A stretch of DNA of 8,549 bases from Acidimicrobiia bacterium. Lineage in GTDB: Bacteria; Actinomycetota; Acidimicrobiia; IMCC26256; BP-133. Shown here one piece after another: positions 1-5,909 of the stretch. Made by a program: the position numbers and the translations under genes. The notes under the pieces were generated by a model. The model saw only the letters and a list, made by a program, of their open reading frames with translations, made no database searches and was not told the origin of the DNA. The stretch is from NCBI GenBank assembly GCA_025934385.1, contig JAICYE010000065.1, forward strand, positions 1 through 8,549, written 5' to 3'. Every line of letters begins with the position of its first letter. The first letter of the stretch is position 1.

Positions 1-6
1 GGCCCC

Positions 7-140
7 GGGTGGGGCTCTGGCGGGCCCGGGTGGGGCTCTGGCGGGCCCGGGTGGGGCCCCTGGGTGGGGCCCTGGGTGGGGCTCTGGGTGGGGCTCTGGG
101 TGGCCCTGGGTGGGGCCCTGGGTGGGGCCCTGGGTGGGGC
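7..140. repeat. G-rich tandem repeat (two 21-bp units, then about 7.5 units of 12 bp)
   Basis: Two identical 21-bp units (7-27 and 28-48) begin GGGTGGGGCTCT and end GGCGGGCCC. From 49 a 12-bp unit, GGGTGGGGCYCT, repeats: 49-61 (13 bp), 62-73, 74-85, 86-97, 98-107 (10-bp variant), 108-119, 120-131 and a partial 132-140. Each unit holds a GGG and a GGGG run, so the plus strand could form G-quadruplexes. The array starts almost at the window edge and may continue upstream. It ends about 20 bp before the small reading frame at 161. Some units keep reading frame, but the 10-bp and 13-bp units break it and the encoded peptide is low-complexity, so I do not call it coding. Confidence 0.9.
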
Positions 141-148
141 AGAACGGG

Positions 149-154
149 CACAAT
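149..154 (+). promoter_or_regulatory. weak -10-like box before the small frame at 161
   Basis: CACAAT lies 6 nt before the ATG at 161. There is no Shine-Dalgarno sequence before that ATG, so a leaderless start like those proposed elsewhere in the window is possible. The hexamer lacks the TA dinucleotide seen in the other boxes here, so support is thin. Confidence 0.25.
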
Positions 155-160
155 CGATCT

Positions 161-361
161 ATGGCCGAGGAGCCCGAATGCCACAAGGTCGAGTGGACCC
201 GCCTCGAGATCGGCGAACGGTCGTGGCGGGTCAAGCTCGAATACGGCTGAGACGAGCAGTGGTCGGCCCTGGCCATCGGTGAGACCTACATCGAGGCGGT
301 GGGCCGCGGATCCTCCCGTGCGGAGGTCCTCGACACGATCGCCTGGAGGTTGCAGAACTAG
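161..361 (+). pseudogene. small unrecognised reading frame interrupted by in-frame TGA
   Basis: From ATG 161 the frame reads 29 residues, starting MAEEPECHKVEW and ending VKLEYG. It meets TGA at 248-250, then continues with 36 more sense codons, starting DEQWSALAIGETY and ending TIAWRLQN, to TAG at 359-361. Codon choice is G/C-ending on both sides of the TGA and the peptide looks like a normal small soluble protein, so the two halves were probably one gene of about 66 residues. I do not recognise the family. Explanations are a nonsense mutation, a sequencing error, or read-through. The final TAG overlaps the stop of the convergent minus-strand gene in a CTAG. TGA ends other genes in this window, so a general code change is unlikely. 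Confidence 0.5.
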
Positions 362-822
362 CGCTGGGCGGGTGGTGGCGTGACCGTGCGGAGGTCGATG
401 AACACGCTGTCCTTGTTGCCGATCCGCTTCGTGAGGACGGGGAAGCGCTCCAGCGTCGAGCGGTCGACGGCGTTGCCGTGGCAGTCCTCGTAACGCTTCT
501 GCGCCCGGTCCCACTGGATCAGGCAGGCCGTCGTCCCGCCCGGGGGTACGACGTGGAGGGCCAGGATCTGGTCGCCGTCGAGGTCGAGGTAGAAGGCCCG
601 GTCTCCCTTGCGGGGATCGGGGTAGAAGACCGGCCCGTCCTCCTTGATGGTCTTCGTGACCCGGTCGGACTGGCCGGCGAAGAACGGCTGGTAGGGGGCC
701 GGCGCCCCGCCGTGCCCGCCGCCGGCGACGACGATGATCACGATGCCTACCGTCAGCCCCAGCACCACCGTCGCCGTGGCCAGGATGACCCTGGTCCCTT
801 TGTCGAGCTTGCGCCTGGCCAT
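358..822 (-). CDS. single-pass membrane-anchored hypothetical protein
   Basis: The product is 154 residues. A short basic N-terminus (MARRKLDKG) precedes one hydrophobic segment at about residues 11-33. A Gly/Pro/Ala linker (34-46) and a soluble domain of about 105 residues follow, probably on the outer face. That domain has an aromatic, acidic core (DGPVFYPDP, FYLDLDGDQ), two cysteines (C100 and C114, the latter in EDCHGN) and a C-terminal FPVL...FIDLRTV stretch. The spacing faintly recalls a Rieske-like fold, but the paired C-x-H / C-x-x-H cluster ligands are absent, so no Fe-S centre is claimed; the cysteines could form a disulfide. The start has a good ribosome site (GGGGAG on the minus strand, 826-831). 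It begins 11 nt after the YjbQ-family gene ends, so the two are probably co-transcribed. Function unknown. Confidence 0.75.
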   Translation of the reverse strand: MARRKLDKGTRVILATATVVLGLTVGIVIIVVAGGGHGGAPAPYQPFFAGQSDRVTKTIKEDGPVFYPDPRKGDRAFYLDLDGDQILALHVVPPGGTTACLIQWDRAQKRYEDCHGNAVDRSTLERFPVLTKRIGNKDSVFIDLRTVTPPPAQR

Positions 823-833
823 CAGCTCCCCGA

Positions 834-1235
834 TCAGCCCGCCACGAACGAGAGGTGGACCCGCCGGTGCGGGTTGTCGCGGTTGAGGTCGACGAGCACG
901 AGGCTCTGCCACGTACCGAGGGCCATCCGGCCGCCGACGACGGGGATCACCAGCGACGGGCTGACGAACACCGGCAGCAGGTGGTCGGCGCCGTGGCCGG
1001 GGCTGCCGTGGCGGTGGCGATAGCGGTCGTCCCGGGGCAGGAGCCGTTCCAGCACCTCGTCGAGGTCGGGCTCCGACCCGGAACCGAGCTCCATCAGGGC
1101 GACGCCTGCCGTGGCGTGGGGCGCAAACACCGACAGCAGCCCGTCCCCCAACGGCCCGCAGAACCGGGCGGCCGCCTCGGTCAGGTCGACGACGTGGCGG
1201 TCGCGGTTCTCCAGGGTGATCTCGGTGGTCTCCAT
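834..1235 (-). CDS. YjbQ family protein (UPF0047)
   Basis: The product is 133 residues, full length for the YjbQ/UPF0047 family (about 130-140). Family landmarks are FAPHATAG (residues 37-44), the histidine-rich GHGADH (80-85), and GGRMALGTWQ (101-110), followed by VLVDLNRDNPHRR. These form the single compact cytosolic domain of the family. Some members have been described as having thiamine-phosphate-synthase side activity, but the physiological role is unsettled and I would not assign it here. No ribosome site precedes the ATG at 1235. Instead a TAGCAT box lies 9 nt upstream, suggesting a leaderless or nearly leaderless mRNA. It is the first gene of a two-gene minus-strand unit and diverges from the B12-binding mutase subunit. 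Confidence 0.9.
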   Translation of the reverse strand: METTEITLENRDRHVVDLTEAAARFCGPLGDGLLSVFAPHATAGVALMELGSGSEPDLDEVLERLLPRDDRYRHRHGSPGHGADHLLPVFVSPSLVIPVVGGRMALGTWQSLVLVDLNRDNPHRRVHLSFVAG

Positions 1236-1244
1236 CCGGCGCCG

Positions 1245-1250
1245 ATGCTA
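1245..1250 (-). promoter_or_regulatory. putative -10 box of the yjbQ-like gene
   Basis: Read on the minus strand this is TAGCAT, fitting the TAnnnT form of actinobacterial -10 elements. Nine nt separate it from the ATG at 1235, which places the start of transcription at or near the start codon. No convincing -35 hexamer is seen; the inverted-repeat arm 1262-1278 occupies that area. Confidence 0.45.
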
Positions 1251-1261
1251 CGGCGGCTCCA

Positions 1262-1322
1262 ACCGGGATTCCTTTTCGCTCTCGTGGTGAGCTCAGATGG
1301 GGGCACGAAAAGGAATCCCGGT
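1262..1322. repeat. perfect 17-bp inverted repeat in a divergent promoter region (candidate operator)
   Basis: The arm at 1262-1278 (ACCGGGATTCCTTTTCG) is the exact reverse complement of 1306-1322, with 27 nt between. The dyad sits between two divergent genes. Its right arm touches the putative -10 box of the B12-binding subunit and its left arm lies 11 bp upstream of the -10 box of the yjbQ-like gene. If both transcripts are leaderless, as the spacing suggests, the repeat is not transcribed and acts as DNA. That favours a shared operator, with one site per promoter, over an RNA hairpin or terminator. Each arm holds a GGAATCCC / GGGATTCC core. The cognate regulator is unknown. Confidence 0.75.
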
Positions 1323-1327
1323 AACCT
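1322..1327 (+). promoter_or_regulatory. putative -10 box of the B12-binding mutase subunit
   Basis: TAACCT fits TAnnnT and lies exactly 8 nt before the ATG at 1336, the spacing expected for a leaderless transcript. It abuts the right arm of the 17-bp inverted repeat. It helps choose ATG 1336 over the upstream ATG 1297, which lies inside the repeat's loop. Confidence 0.5.
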
Positions 1328-1335
1328 TCGACGTC

Positions 1336-1752
1336 ATGCAGAGGCCGTACCGAGTGGTGGTCGCCAAGCCCGGCCTCGACGGGCACGACCGGGGCGCCAA
1401 GGTCATCGCCCGGGCGTTGCGCGACGCCGGCTTCGAGGTCATCTACACCGGTCTCCACCAGACGCCGGAGCAGGTGGCGGAGACGGTGATCCAGGAGGAC
1501 GCCGACGCCGTCGGGCTGTCGCTTCTCTCCGGGGCCCACAACACCCTGTTCCCGAAGGTCATCGCCCAGCTGGCCGACAAGGGCGCGTGCGACGTCCTCG
1601 TCTTCGGCGGCGGCATCATCCCCGAGGCCGACATCGCCGCGCTCAAGGAGCAGGGCGTGGCCGGGATCTTCACGCCGGGGACGCCGATGCAGGCGATCGT
1701 CGACTGGCTGGCCGGGGCGCTCGACGGGCGGGAGGCGAGCCTCGCCGGCTGA
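1336..1752 (+). CDS. coenzyme-B12-binding small subunit of an acyl-CoA mutase (methylmalonyl-CoA mutase type)
   Basis: The product is 138 residues, a stand-alone cobalamin-binding domain. It carries the base-off/His-on motif D15-x-H17-x-x-G20 in [18 protein letters not shown], a SLLSGAHNT segment (62-70) and GGGIIP (91-96), all typical of the mutase C-terminal domain. The catalytic TIM-barrel subunit is not in the window. Separate subunits of this size occur in archaeal-type methylmalonyl-CoA mutase and in isobutyryl- and 2-hydroxyisobutyryl-CoA mutases, so the substrate is not settled. Lying just upstream of sucCD, it would make sense as methylmalonyl-CoA mutase, which yields succinyl-CoA. 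An in-frame ATG at 1297 would add 13 residues; I prefer 1336 because the homologous domain begins there and a -10 box sits 8 nt before it. Confidence 0.9.
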   Translation: MQRPYRVVVAKPGLDGHDRGAKVIARALRDAGFEVIYTGLHQTPEQVAETVIQEDADAVGLSLLSGAHNTLFPKVIAQLADKGACDVLVFGGGIIPEADIAALKEQGVAGIFTPGTPMQAIVDWLAGALDGREASLAG

Positions 1753-1780
1753 GGCGCTCGCCGACGAGAGAGACGAGAAA

Positions 1781-1838
1781 CGGGAGATGCAAAATCTCCC
1801 ACCGGAATGCAACAGACAGAAGGATTTTGAATCTCCCG
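1781..1838 (+). promoter_or_regulatory. structured leader upstream of sucC with two mutually exclusive hairpins
   Basis: The 96-nt gap before sucC (1753-1848) is more A/T-rich than its surroundings and holds two competing foldings. Hairpin A pairs GGGAGAT (1782-1788) with ATCTCCC (1794-1800) around the loop GCAAA. Hairpin B pairs 1781-1796 with 1823-1838, 16 positions with one mismatch (G1789/A1830), around a 26-nt loop. ATCTCCC occurs twice (1794-1800 and 1831-1837), so both copies compete for the same GGGAGAT. Hairpin B ends at the first G of the sucC ribosome site GGAGGA (1838-1843), so switching could expose or hide it. No cobalamin riboswitch or other known class is recognisable. It could instead be an operator palindrome or a processing site. 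Confidence 0.5.
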
Positions 1839-1848
1839 GAGGACGGAC

Positions 1849-3003
1849 GTGGATCTCTTCGAGTACCAGGGGAAGCAGCTGCTGGCGCGCTTCGGGGTGC
1901 CGGTCTCGCCGGGCGAGGCGGTCGACACCGTCGACGACGCCGTGGCCGCCGCCGAGCGGCTCGGCTACCCGGTGGTCGTCAAGGCCCAGGTGCAGGTCGG
2001 CGGGCGGGGCAAGGCCGGGGGCATCAAGCTGGCCAACAGCGGAGACGAGGCCCGCAAGCACGCCTCCGACATCCTCGGCATGGACATCAAGGGCCACGTC
2101 GTGCGCCGGCTGTGGATCGAGAAGGCCAGCGACATCGAGGAGGAGTACTACGCCAGCTTCACCCTCGATCGGGCGGCCAAGAAGCACCTCGGCATGGTCA
2201 GCGCCAAGGGCGGCGTCGACATCGAGCAGGTGGCCGAGGAGGACCCGGCGGCCATCGCCCGGGTCCACATCGACCCGCTGGTCGGCATCGAGGACTACCA
2301 CGCCCGCCAGCTCGTCTTCGGCGCCAGGCTGAACCCCGCCGCCCGCAACGGCGCAGTGGCCGTCCTCAAGTCGTTGTACCGGGCTTTCGTCGAACTCGAC
2401 GCCGACCTCGTGGAGGTGAACCCGCTGATCCTCCGGTCCGACGGCAGCGTCCACGCCCTCGACGCCAAGGTCTCGCTCGACGACAACGCCGGCTACCGCC
2501 ACCCCGAGTTCGAGGACCTCCGCAGCCTGTCGTCGCTCGACCCCCGGGAACGGGCGGCTCGCGAGCGGGGGCTCAACTACATCGGCCTCGACGGCGAGGT
2601 CGGCATCATCGGCAACGGCGCCGGGCTCGTCATGAGCACGCTCGACGTCGTCAACCAGGCCGGTGGCCGGGCGGCCAACTTCCTCGACGTCGGCGGGGGC
2701 GCCGGCGCCAAGACGATCGCCAACGCCCTCGAGGTCATCACCGCCGATCCGAAGGTCCGGTCGGTGCTCATCAACATCTTCGGCGGGATCACCCGCTGCG
2801 ACCTCGTGGCCCAGGGCATCCTCGACGGCTTCTCGACGATCGACGTCAAGGTGCCGGTGGTGGTGCGGCTCGACGGCACCAGCGCCGAGGAGGGCCGGGC
2901 GATCCTGGCCGCCAATCCGAAGGACGGGCTGGTGCCGGCGGCCACCATGCTGGAGGCGGCGAGCCGGGCGGTGGAGCTGGCCAAGAGCGGAGCGGAGGCC
3001 TAA
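1849..3003 (+). CDS. sucC: succinyl-CoA ligase (ADP/GDP-forming) beta subunit
   Basis: The product is 384 residues (E. coli SucC has 388). With SucD it interconverts succinyl-CoA plus NDP and phosphate with succinate, CoA and NTP in the TCA cycle. The N-terminal ATP-grasp domain starts DLFEYQGKQLL. It has the nucleotide-binding KAQVQVGGRGKAGG (45-58), VEVNPL with the likely Mg ligand N191 (188-193), and the second ligand D205 in LDAK. The C-terminal ligase domain has IGNGAGL (254-260), DVGGGA (280-285) and NIFGGITRCD (309-318). Nucleotide preference (ATP or GTP) cannot be read by eye. The GTG start at 1849 is fixed by GGAGGA 5 nt upstream and by the universal N-terminus. It precedes sucD by 4 nt and follows the mutase subunit across a structured leader. 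Confidence 0.97.
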   Translation: MDLFEYQGKQLLARFGVPVSPGEAVDTVDDAVAAAERLGYPVVVKAQVQVGGRGKAGGIKLANSGDEARKHASDILGMDIKGHVVRRLWIEKASDIEEEYYASFTLDRAAKKHLGMVSAKGGVDIEQVAEEDPAAIARVHIDPLVGIEDYHARQLVFGARLNPAARNGAVAVLKSLYRAFVELDADLVEVNPLILRSDGSVHALDAKVSLDDNAGYRHPEFEDLRSLSSLDPRERAARERGLNYIGLDGEVGIIGNGAGLVMSTLDVVNQAGGRAANFLDVGGGAGAKTIANALEVITADPKVRSVLINIFGGITRCDLVAQGILDGFSTIDVKVPVVVRLDGTSAEEGRAILAANPKDGLVPAATMLEAASRAVELAKSGAEA

Positions 3004-3007
3004 GGCG

Positions 3008-3907
3008 ATGGCGATCATCATCGACGAGAACACCCGGGTCGTGGTCCAGGGGCTGACCGGCCGGGAGGGCCGCTTCCACGCTCTCCGCAACAAGGCCTAC
3101 GGCACCAACGTCGTGGCCGGCGTGACGCCGGGCAAGGGCGGCACCGACGTCGAGGGCGTGCCGGTGTTCGACACCATGGCCGAGGCCGTGGCCGAGACCG
3201 GGGCCAATGCCACGATCATCTTCGTGCCCGCCCGGTTCACCGCCGACGCGGTCTACGAGGCGGCCGACTCCGGCGTCGACGTCATCGTCTGCATCACCGA
3301 GGGCGTGCCGGCCCACGACGAGGCCCGCTTCGTCGACTACGTCCACAAGTCGTACCCCGACACCGTGCTGATCGGGCCGAACTGCCCCGGGCTCATCTCG
3401 CCGGGCAAGTGCAACATCGGGATCATGCCCGGCGAGATCACGCTGCCGCCCAGTCAGTCGAACACCAGCCCGGTGGGGTTGGTGTCGCGCTCGGGGACCC
3501 TCACCTACCAGGCCGGCCACGAGTTGACCCAGCGGGGGATCGGCCCGCCGACCTGCGTCGGTATCGGCGGCGACCCGGTGCCCGGGACGGGCTTCATCGA
3601 CTGCCTGTCCCGCTTCGAGGCCGACCCCGACACGACCGCCTGCGTGATGATCGGCGAGATCGGCGGCTCCGACGAGGAGACGGCGGCGGCCTACATCGCC
3701 TCCGAGATGACGAAGCCGGTGGTGGCCTACGTCGCCGGGGTGACCGCCCCGCCGGGCAAGAAGATGGGCCACGCCGGCGCCATCGTCTCCGGATCGAAGG
3801 GCACGGCGGCGGCCAAGATCGAGGCCCTGGAAAAGGCTGGCTGCCGGGTCGCCCGCAATCCGCCGCAAATCGGCGAACTCATGGCCGAGGTGCTCAAGGG
3901 GATGTAG
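3008..3907 (+). CDS. sucD: succinyl-CoA ligase (ADP/GDP-forming) alpha subunit
   Basis: The product is 299 residues, close to the usual 290-300. SucD binds CoA and carries the phosphohistidine intermediate, here H255 in [12 protein letters not shown]. The CoA-binding Rossmann domain starts [14 protein letters not shown] (11-24), followed by ITEGVP (96-101), [16 protein letters not shown] (123-138), SRSGTLTYQ (160-168) and IGGDP (186-190). All active-site landmarks are intact. The ATG is 4 nt after the sucC stop, with GGAGG (2994-2998) inside the end of sucC. The two subunits are therefore translated from one message. An 8-bp palindrome just after the stop may end the operon. Confidence 0.97.
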   Translation: MAIIIDENTRVVVQGLTGREGRFHALRNKAYGTNVVAGVTPGKGGTDVEGVPVFDTMAEAVAETGANATIIFVPARFTADAVYEAADSGVDVIVCITEGVPAHDEARFVDYVHKSYPDTVLIGPNCPGLISPGKCNIGIMPGEITLPPSQSNTSPVGLVSRSGTLTYQAGHELTQRGIGPPTCVGIGGDPVPGTGFIDCLSRFEADPDTTACVMIGEIGGSDEETAAAYIASEMTKPVVAYVAGVTAPPGKKMGHAGAIVSGSKGTAAAKIEALEKAGCRVARNPPQIGELMAEVLKGM

Positions 3908-3909
3908 AG

Positions 3910-3931
3910 CGACGCCCTATGGTGGGCGTCG
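3910..3931 (+). promoter_or_regulatory. 8-bp palindrome with a -10 box as its loop, between sucD and the amidase
   Basis: CGACGCCC (3910-3917) and GGGCGTCG (3924-3931) are perfect inverted arms. The 6-nt loop, TATGGT (3918-3923), fits a TAnnnT -10 element. It lies exactly 8 nt before the GTG at 3932, and no ribosome site precedes that GTG, so a leaderless amidase transcript is proposed. The same dyad could act as an operator, or as a weak G+C-rich terminator for sucCD; it has no T-run. It starts 2 nt after the sucD stop. Confidence 0.5.
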
Positions 3932-5121
3932 GTGAAAGTTTGGATCCTGGTGCTGGTGGCGGCCCTGGCCGGAACGGCGTGCTCGTCGGCGTCGCACGGC
4001 ACGGAGGCCCGCGCCACCGGGTCGACGGCCACGTCGGGGCCGGTGCTGTCGCCGGTGTCGGCCTCGCCGTCGACCGCCTCCTCGGGGCCGGCCTCGTCGA
4101 CCACGTCGACGTCGTTGTCGGTCACGACCTACGGGAACCAGGGCGGCGCGACGTCGACCACGGCAACCACGGCGGCCCCGCCGGCGAGTACGTCGGAGCC
4201 CATGCCTGACCACCGGGTGGCCGCCTCGGGCTCCTTCCTCGCCGGCGACACGGGAGCGGCGGTGGCGTCGCAGCCGGGCGGGGCGGTCAGCGGCCGGCTG
4301 CGGGCCGGCGTGGTGCTGGCCGTCGACGCCCTCGAGGGCGCCTGGGCCCACGTCCTCACGCCCTGCGAGAACCACGTCTGGGTCCGGCTGGCCGACGGTC
4401 ACATCGACAAGACGGCCGACATCGTGATCGACGCCGGCCACGGCGGGCCGGAGTCCGGCGCCGTCGGGCAGGGCGGGCTCACGGAGAAGGAGCTGAACCT
4501 GGCCGTGGCCCGGATGGTGGTCGACGACCTCGCCGGGGAGGGCGTGACGGCCGCGCTGGCCCGCACCGGCGACTACCGCCAGACGCTGGCGTCGCGGGTG
4601 GCGGTGGCCACGGCCATGCACCCCAAGGCCTTCGTGTCGATCCACCACAACGCCGAACCCGACGGGCCGCGCCCCCAGGGCCCGGGCACCGAGACCTACT
4701 ACCAGACCGGCAAGGAGGTCTCCGCCGCCCAGGCGGCGCAGTCGAAGCGCCTCGCCGGGCTGATCTACGAGGAGGTCGTGAAGGCCCTGTCGGCCTACCA
4801 GGCGTCGTGGATGGCCGACACCGACGCCGGCGCCAAGTACCGCATCGGCGACTCGGGCAACGACTACTACGGGGTGCTGCGGATGTCGGGGGCCAACGGG
4901 ATCGTGGGCAGCCTGGCCGAGCTGGCCTTCATCTCCAACCCGTCGGAAGAGGGGCTCCTGAAGCGCGACGACGTCCGCCGGGCCGAGGCGGCGGCCGTGG
5001 CCCGGGGCATCGTCCGCTACCTCCGCACCGCCGACCCCGGCAGCGGCTTCACCACGCCCTACCCCGCACGGAACCGGCCGGCGGAGGCGGAGGCACGGAA
5101 GGCTGCGTCGACCCGTCCTGA
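3932..5121 (+). CDS. N-acetylmuramoyl-L-alanine amidase (Amidase_3), secreted, with a C-terminal frameshift
   Basis: This zinc hydrolase should cleave the amide bond between MurNAc and the stem peptide of peptidoglycan outside the membrane. An N-terminal signal (MKVWILVLVAALAGTAC) ends at C17 in a lipobox-like GTAC, atypical at -3. A Ser/Thr/Ala/Pro-rich wall-spanning linker runs to about residue 92. An SH3-like segment (about 95-160) contains GAWAHVLTPCENHVWV. The catalytic domain starts IVIDAGHGG, with likely zinc ligands H170, E185 (GLTEKELNLA) and H238 (VSIHHN), and catalytic E330 (LAELAFISNP). The raw frame does not stop here: it stays open to 5917, antisense through the next gene. A -1 shift at CCCC (5062-5065) gives a tail starting RTEPAGGGGG and ending at TGA 5119-5121, about 396 residues in all, just before a terminator hairpin. 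I take this as the true end. The catalytic domain is unaffected. Confidence 0.85.
5060..5067 (+). other. frameshift site in the amidase gene (C4 run)
   Basis: Codons TAC (5060-5062) and CCC (5063-5065) precede the loss of the plausible frame. In the -1 frame CCC (5062-5064) is identical, so a tRNA-Pro could re-pair exactly. The next codon is then CGC (5065-5067). An extra C in this run would give the same protein. A one-base loss in sequencing or assembly, a real mutation, or programmed -1 slippage would each fit. Confidence 0.6.
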
Positions 5122-5125
5122 AGAC

Positions 5126-5166
5126 CGGCGTTCCTGCGCAACGACAGGTGTTGCGGAGGAACGCCG
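5126..5166. terminator. bidirectional terminator-like hairpin between convergent genes
   Basis: CGGCGTTCCTGCGCAAC (5126-5142) pairs with 5150-5166, 17 positions with one mismatch (G5136/G5156), around a 7-nt loop (GACAGGT). It lies 4 nt after the inferred amidase stop at 5121 and 4 nt after the crotonase gene ends on the other strand (stop codon at 5171-5173). That is where a shared terminator for two convergent genes is expected. No T-run follows, as is common in high-GC actinobacteria. Confidence 0.75.
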
Positions 5167-5170
5167 AAGC

Positions 5171-5902
5171 TCACGCCCGGCGACGCAGGGACCACATCTG
5201 CGCCGCCCGTTCGGCGTCGAGGGCCAGCGGCCAGGGCGCGGCGGGCGGGCCCAGTTCGTTACGGAAGGAGCGGGTGGCCCGGCGGGCCAGCTCGGGGTCG
5301 GCGCCGGCCCGGGCGGCCAGGTCCTTGGCCCTGGTCTCGACGGCGCCGTCGGGAACGGCCTCCCAGGCGATGCCGAGGTCGGCGGCCCGCCGGCCGGTGA
5401 GCTCGTCGCCGAAGAGACCGAGGGCCGCCGTCGTCTCCCGGCCCGCCGTCCGCCCCGACAGCACGAAGAACCCGCCGCCGGGGTGGAGGCCGATGCGGAG
5501 GAAGCCGGCCAGGAGCCGGGCATCGTCGGCGATGACCCGGAGGTCGGTGGCGAAGGCCAGGTTGATGCCGGCCCCCACCGCCCCGCCCCGGATGGCGGCC
5601 ACCGTCGGCGGCTCGAGCTCGCCGACCCGGGCGAACGACCGGTAGACGACCGTCAGGTTCGAATGGGCCGGCTCGCCGAGCGGGTCGGCGCCGGCGCCGG
5701 CCAGCGTGTCGCGGTGGGCCCCGGCGCAGAAGTACGGTCCCCCGGTCACCACCACGGCGCCGACGTCGGTGTTGCGGTCGATCTCCTCGCAGGCCTCGAC
5801 CAGGTCGGCGGCCATGGCCGGCGTCAGGGCGTTGCGGCGGTCCTGGGCGGCCAGGGTGATGACGGCGACGGGGCCGTCGACGGAAAGCTCGATCTCGCTC
5901 AT
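5171..5902 (-). CDS. enoyl-CoA hydratase/isomerase (crotonase) family protein with unusual active site
   Basis: The product is 243 residues, a little short for the family (about 255-270). It has the crotonase fold: VAVITLAAQDRRNALTPAM near the N-terminus, the first oxyanion-hole segment YFCAGAHRD (57-65), and the second in GGAVGAGINLAFATDLRV (107-124). These bind an acyl-CoA thioester and stabilise its enolate. Aligned by eye to rat enoyl-CoA hydratase, the positions of catalytic E144 and E164 are F134 and A159, so ordinary hydration is doubtful. The HPGGG loop (140-144) takes the place of the usual PGAGG region. Fatty-acid or other acyl-CoA chemistry in the cytosol is likely, but the reaction cannot be named. 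The ATG at 5902 has no ribosome site; a TAGCTT box lies 8 nt upstream. It is convergent with the amidase and divergent from purNH. Confidence 0.88.
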   Translation of the reverse strand: MSEIELSVDGPVAVITLAAQDRRNALTPAMAADLVEACEEIDRNTDVGAVVVTGGPYFCAGAHRDTLAGAGADPLGEPAHSNLTVVYRSFARVGELEPPTVAAIRGGAVGAGINLAFATDLRVIADDARLLAGFLRIGLHPGGGFFVLSGRTAGRETTAALGLFGDELTGRRAADLGIAWEAVPDGAVETRAKDLAARAGADPELARRATRSFRNELGPPAAPWPLALDAERAAQMWSLRRRA

Positions 5903-5909
5903 CGAGTCG

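Noticed and set aside
260..275. Hairpin after the in-frame TGA as a SECIS element
   Set aside because: The stem is only 5 bp with a G-U pair, no known selenoprotein family fits, and no Sec machinery is visible. Kept only as something to check.
9..383. Plus-strand open frame through the repeat array and beyond
   Set aside because: It is low-complexity Gly/Trp/Arg sequence from the tandem repeat, then an out-of-frame reading of the better coding frame at 161.
1297..1335. Upstream ATG start for the B12-binding subunit
   Set aside because: It lies inside the loop of the 17-bp inverted repeat, adds residues outside the conserved domain, and ATG 1336 has a -10 box 8 nt before it.
1262..1838. The two large inverted repeats (1262-1322 and 1781-1838) as copies of one mobile or REP-like element
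   Set aside because: Overall size is similar and both share a GAATC(T)CCCGG-like stretch, but loops and most of the arms do not match.
1753..1848. Cobalamin riboswitch before sucC
   Set aside because: No B12-box-like conserved core is visible and the gap is too short for that class.
855..3056. Long plus-strand open frame overlapping the yjbQ-like gene, the mutase subunit and sucC
   Set aside because: The product is Arg/Gly/Pro low-complexity and three better-supported genes occupy the same DNA.
358..3093. Very long minus-strand open frame opposite the mutase subunit, sucC and the yjbQ-like gene
   Set aside because: It is an antisense shadow, a common artefact of G+C-rich codon bias. Only its last 154 codons (358-822) form a real gene.
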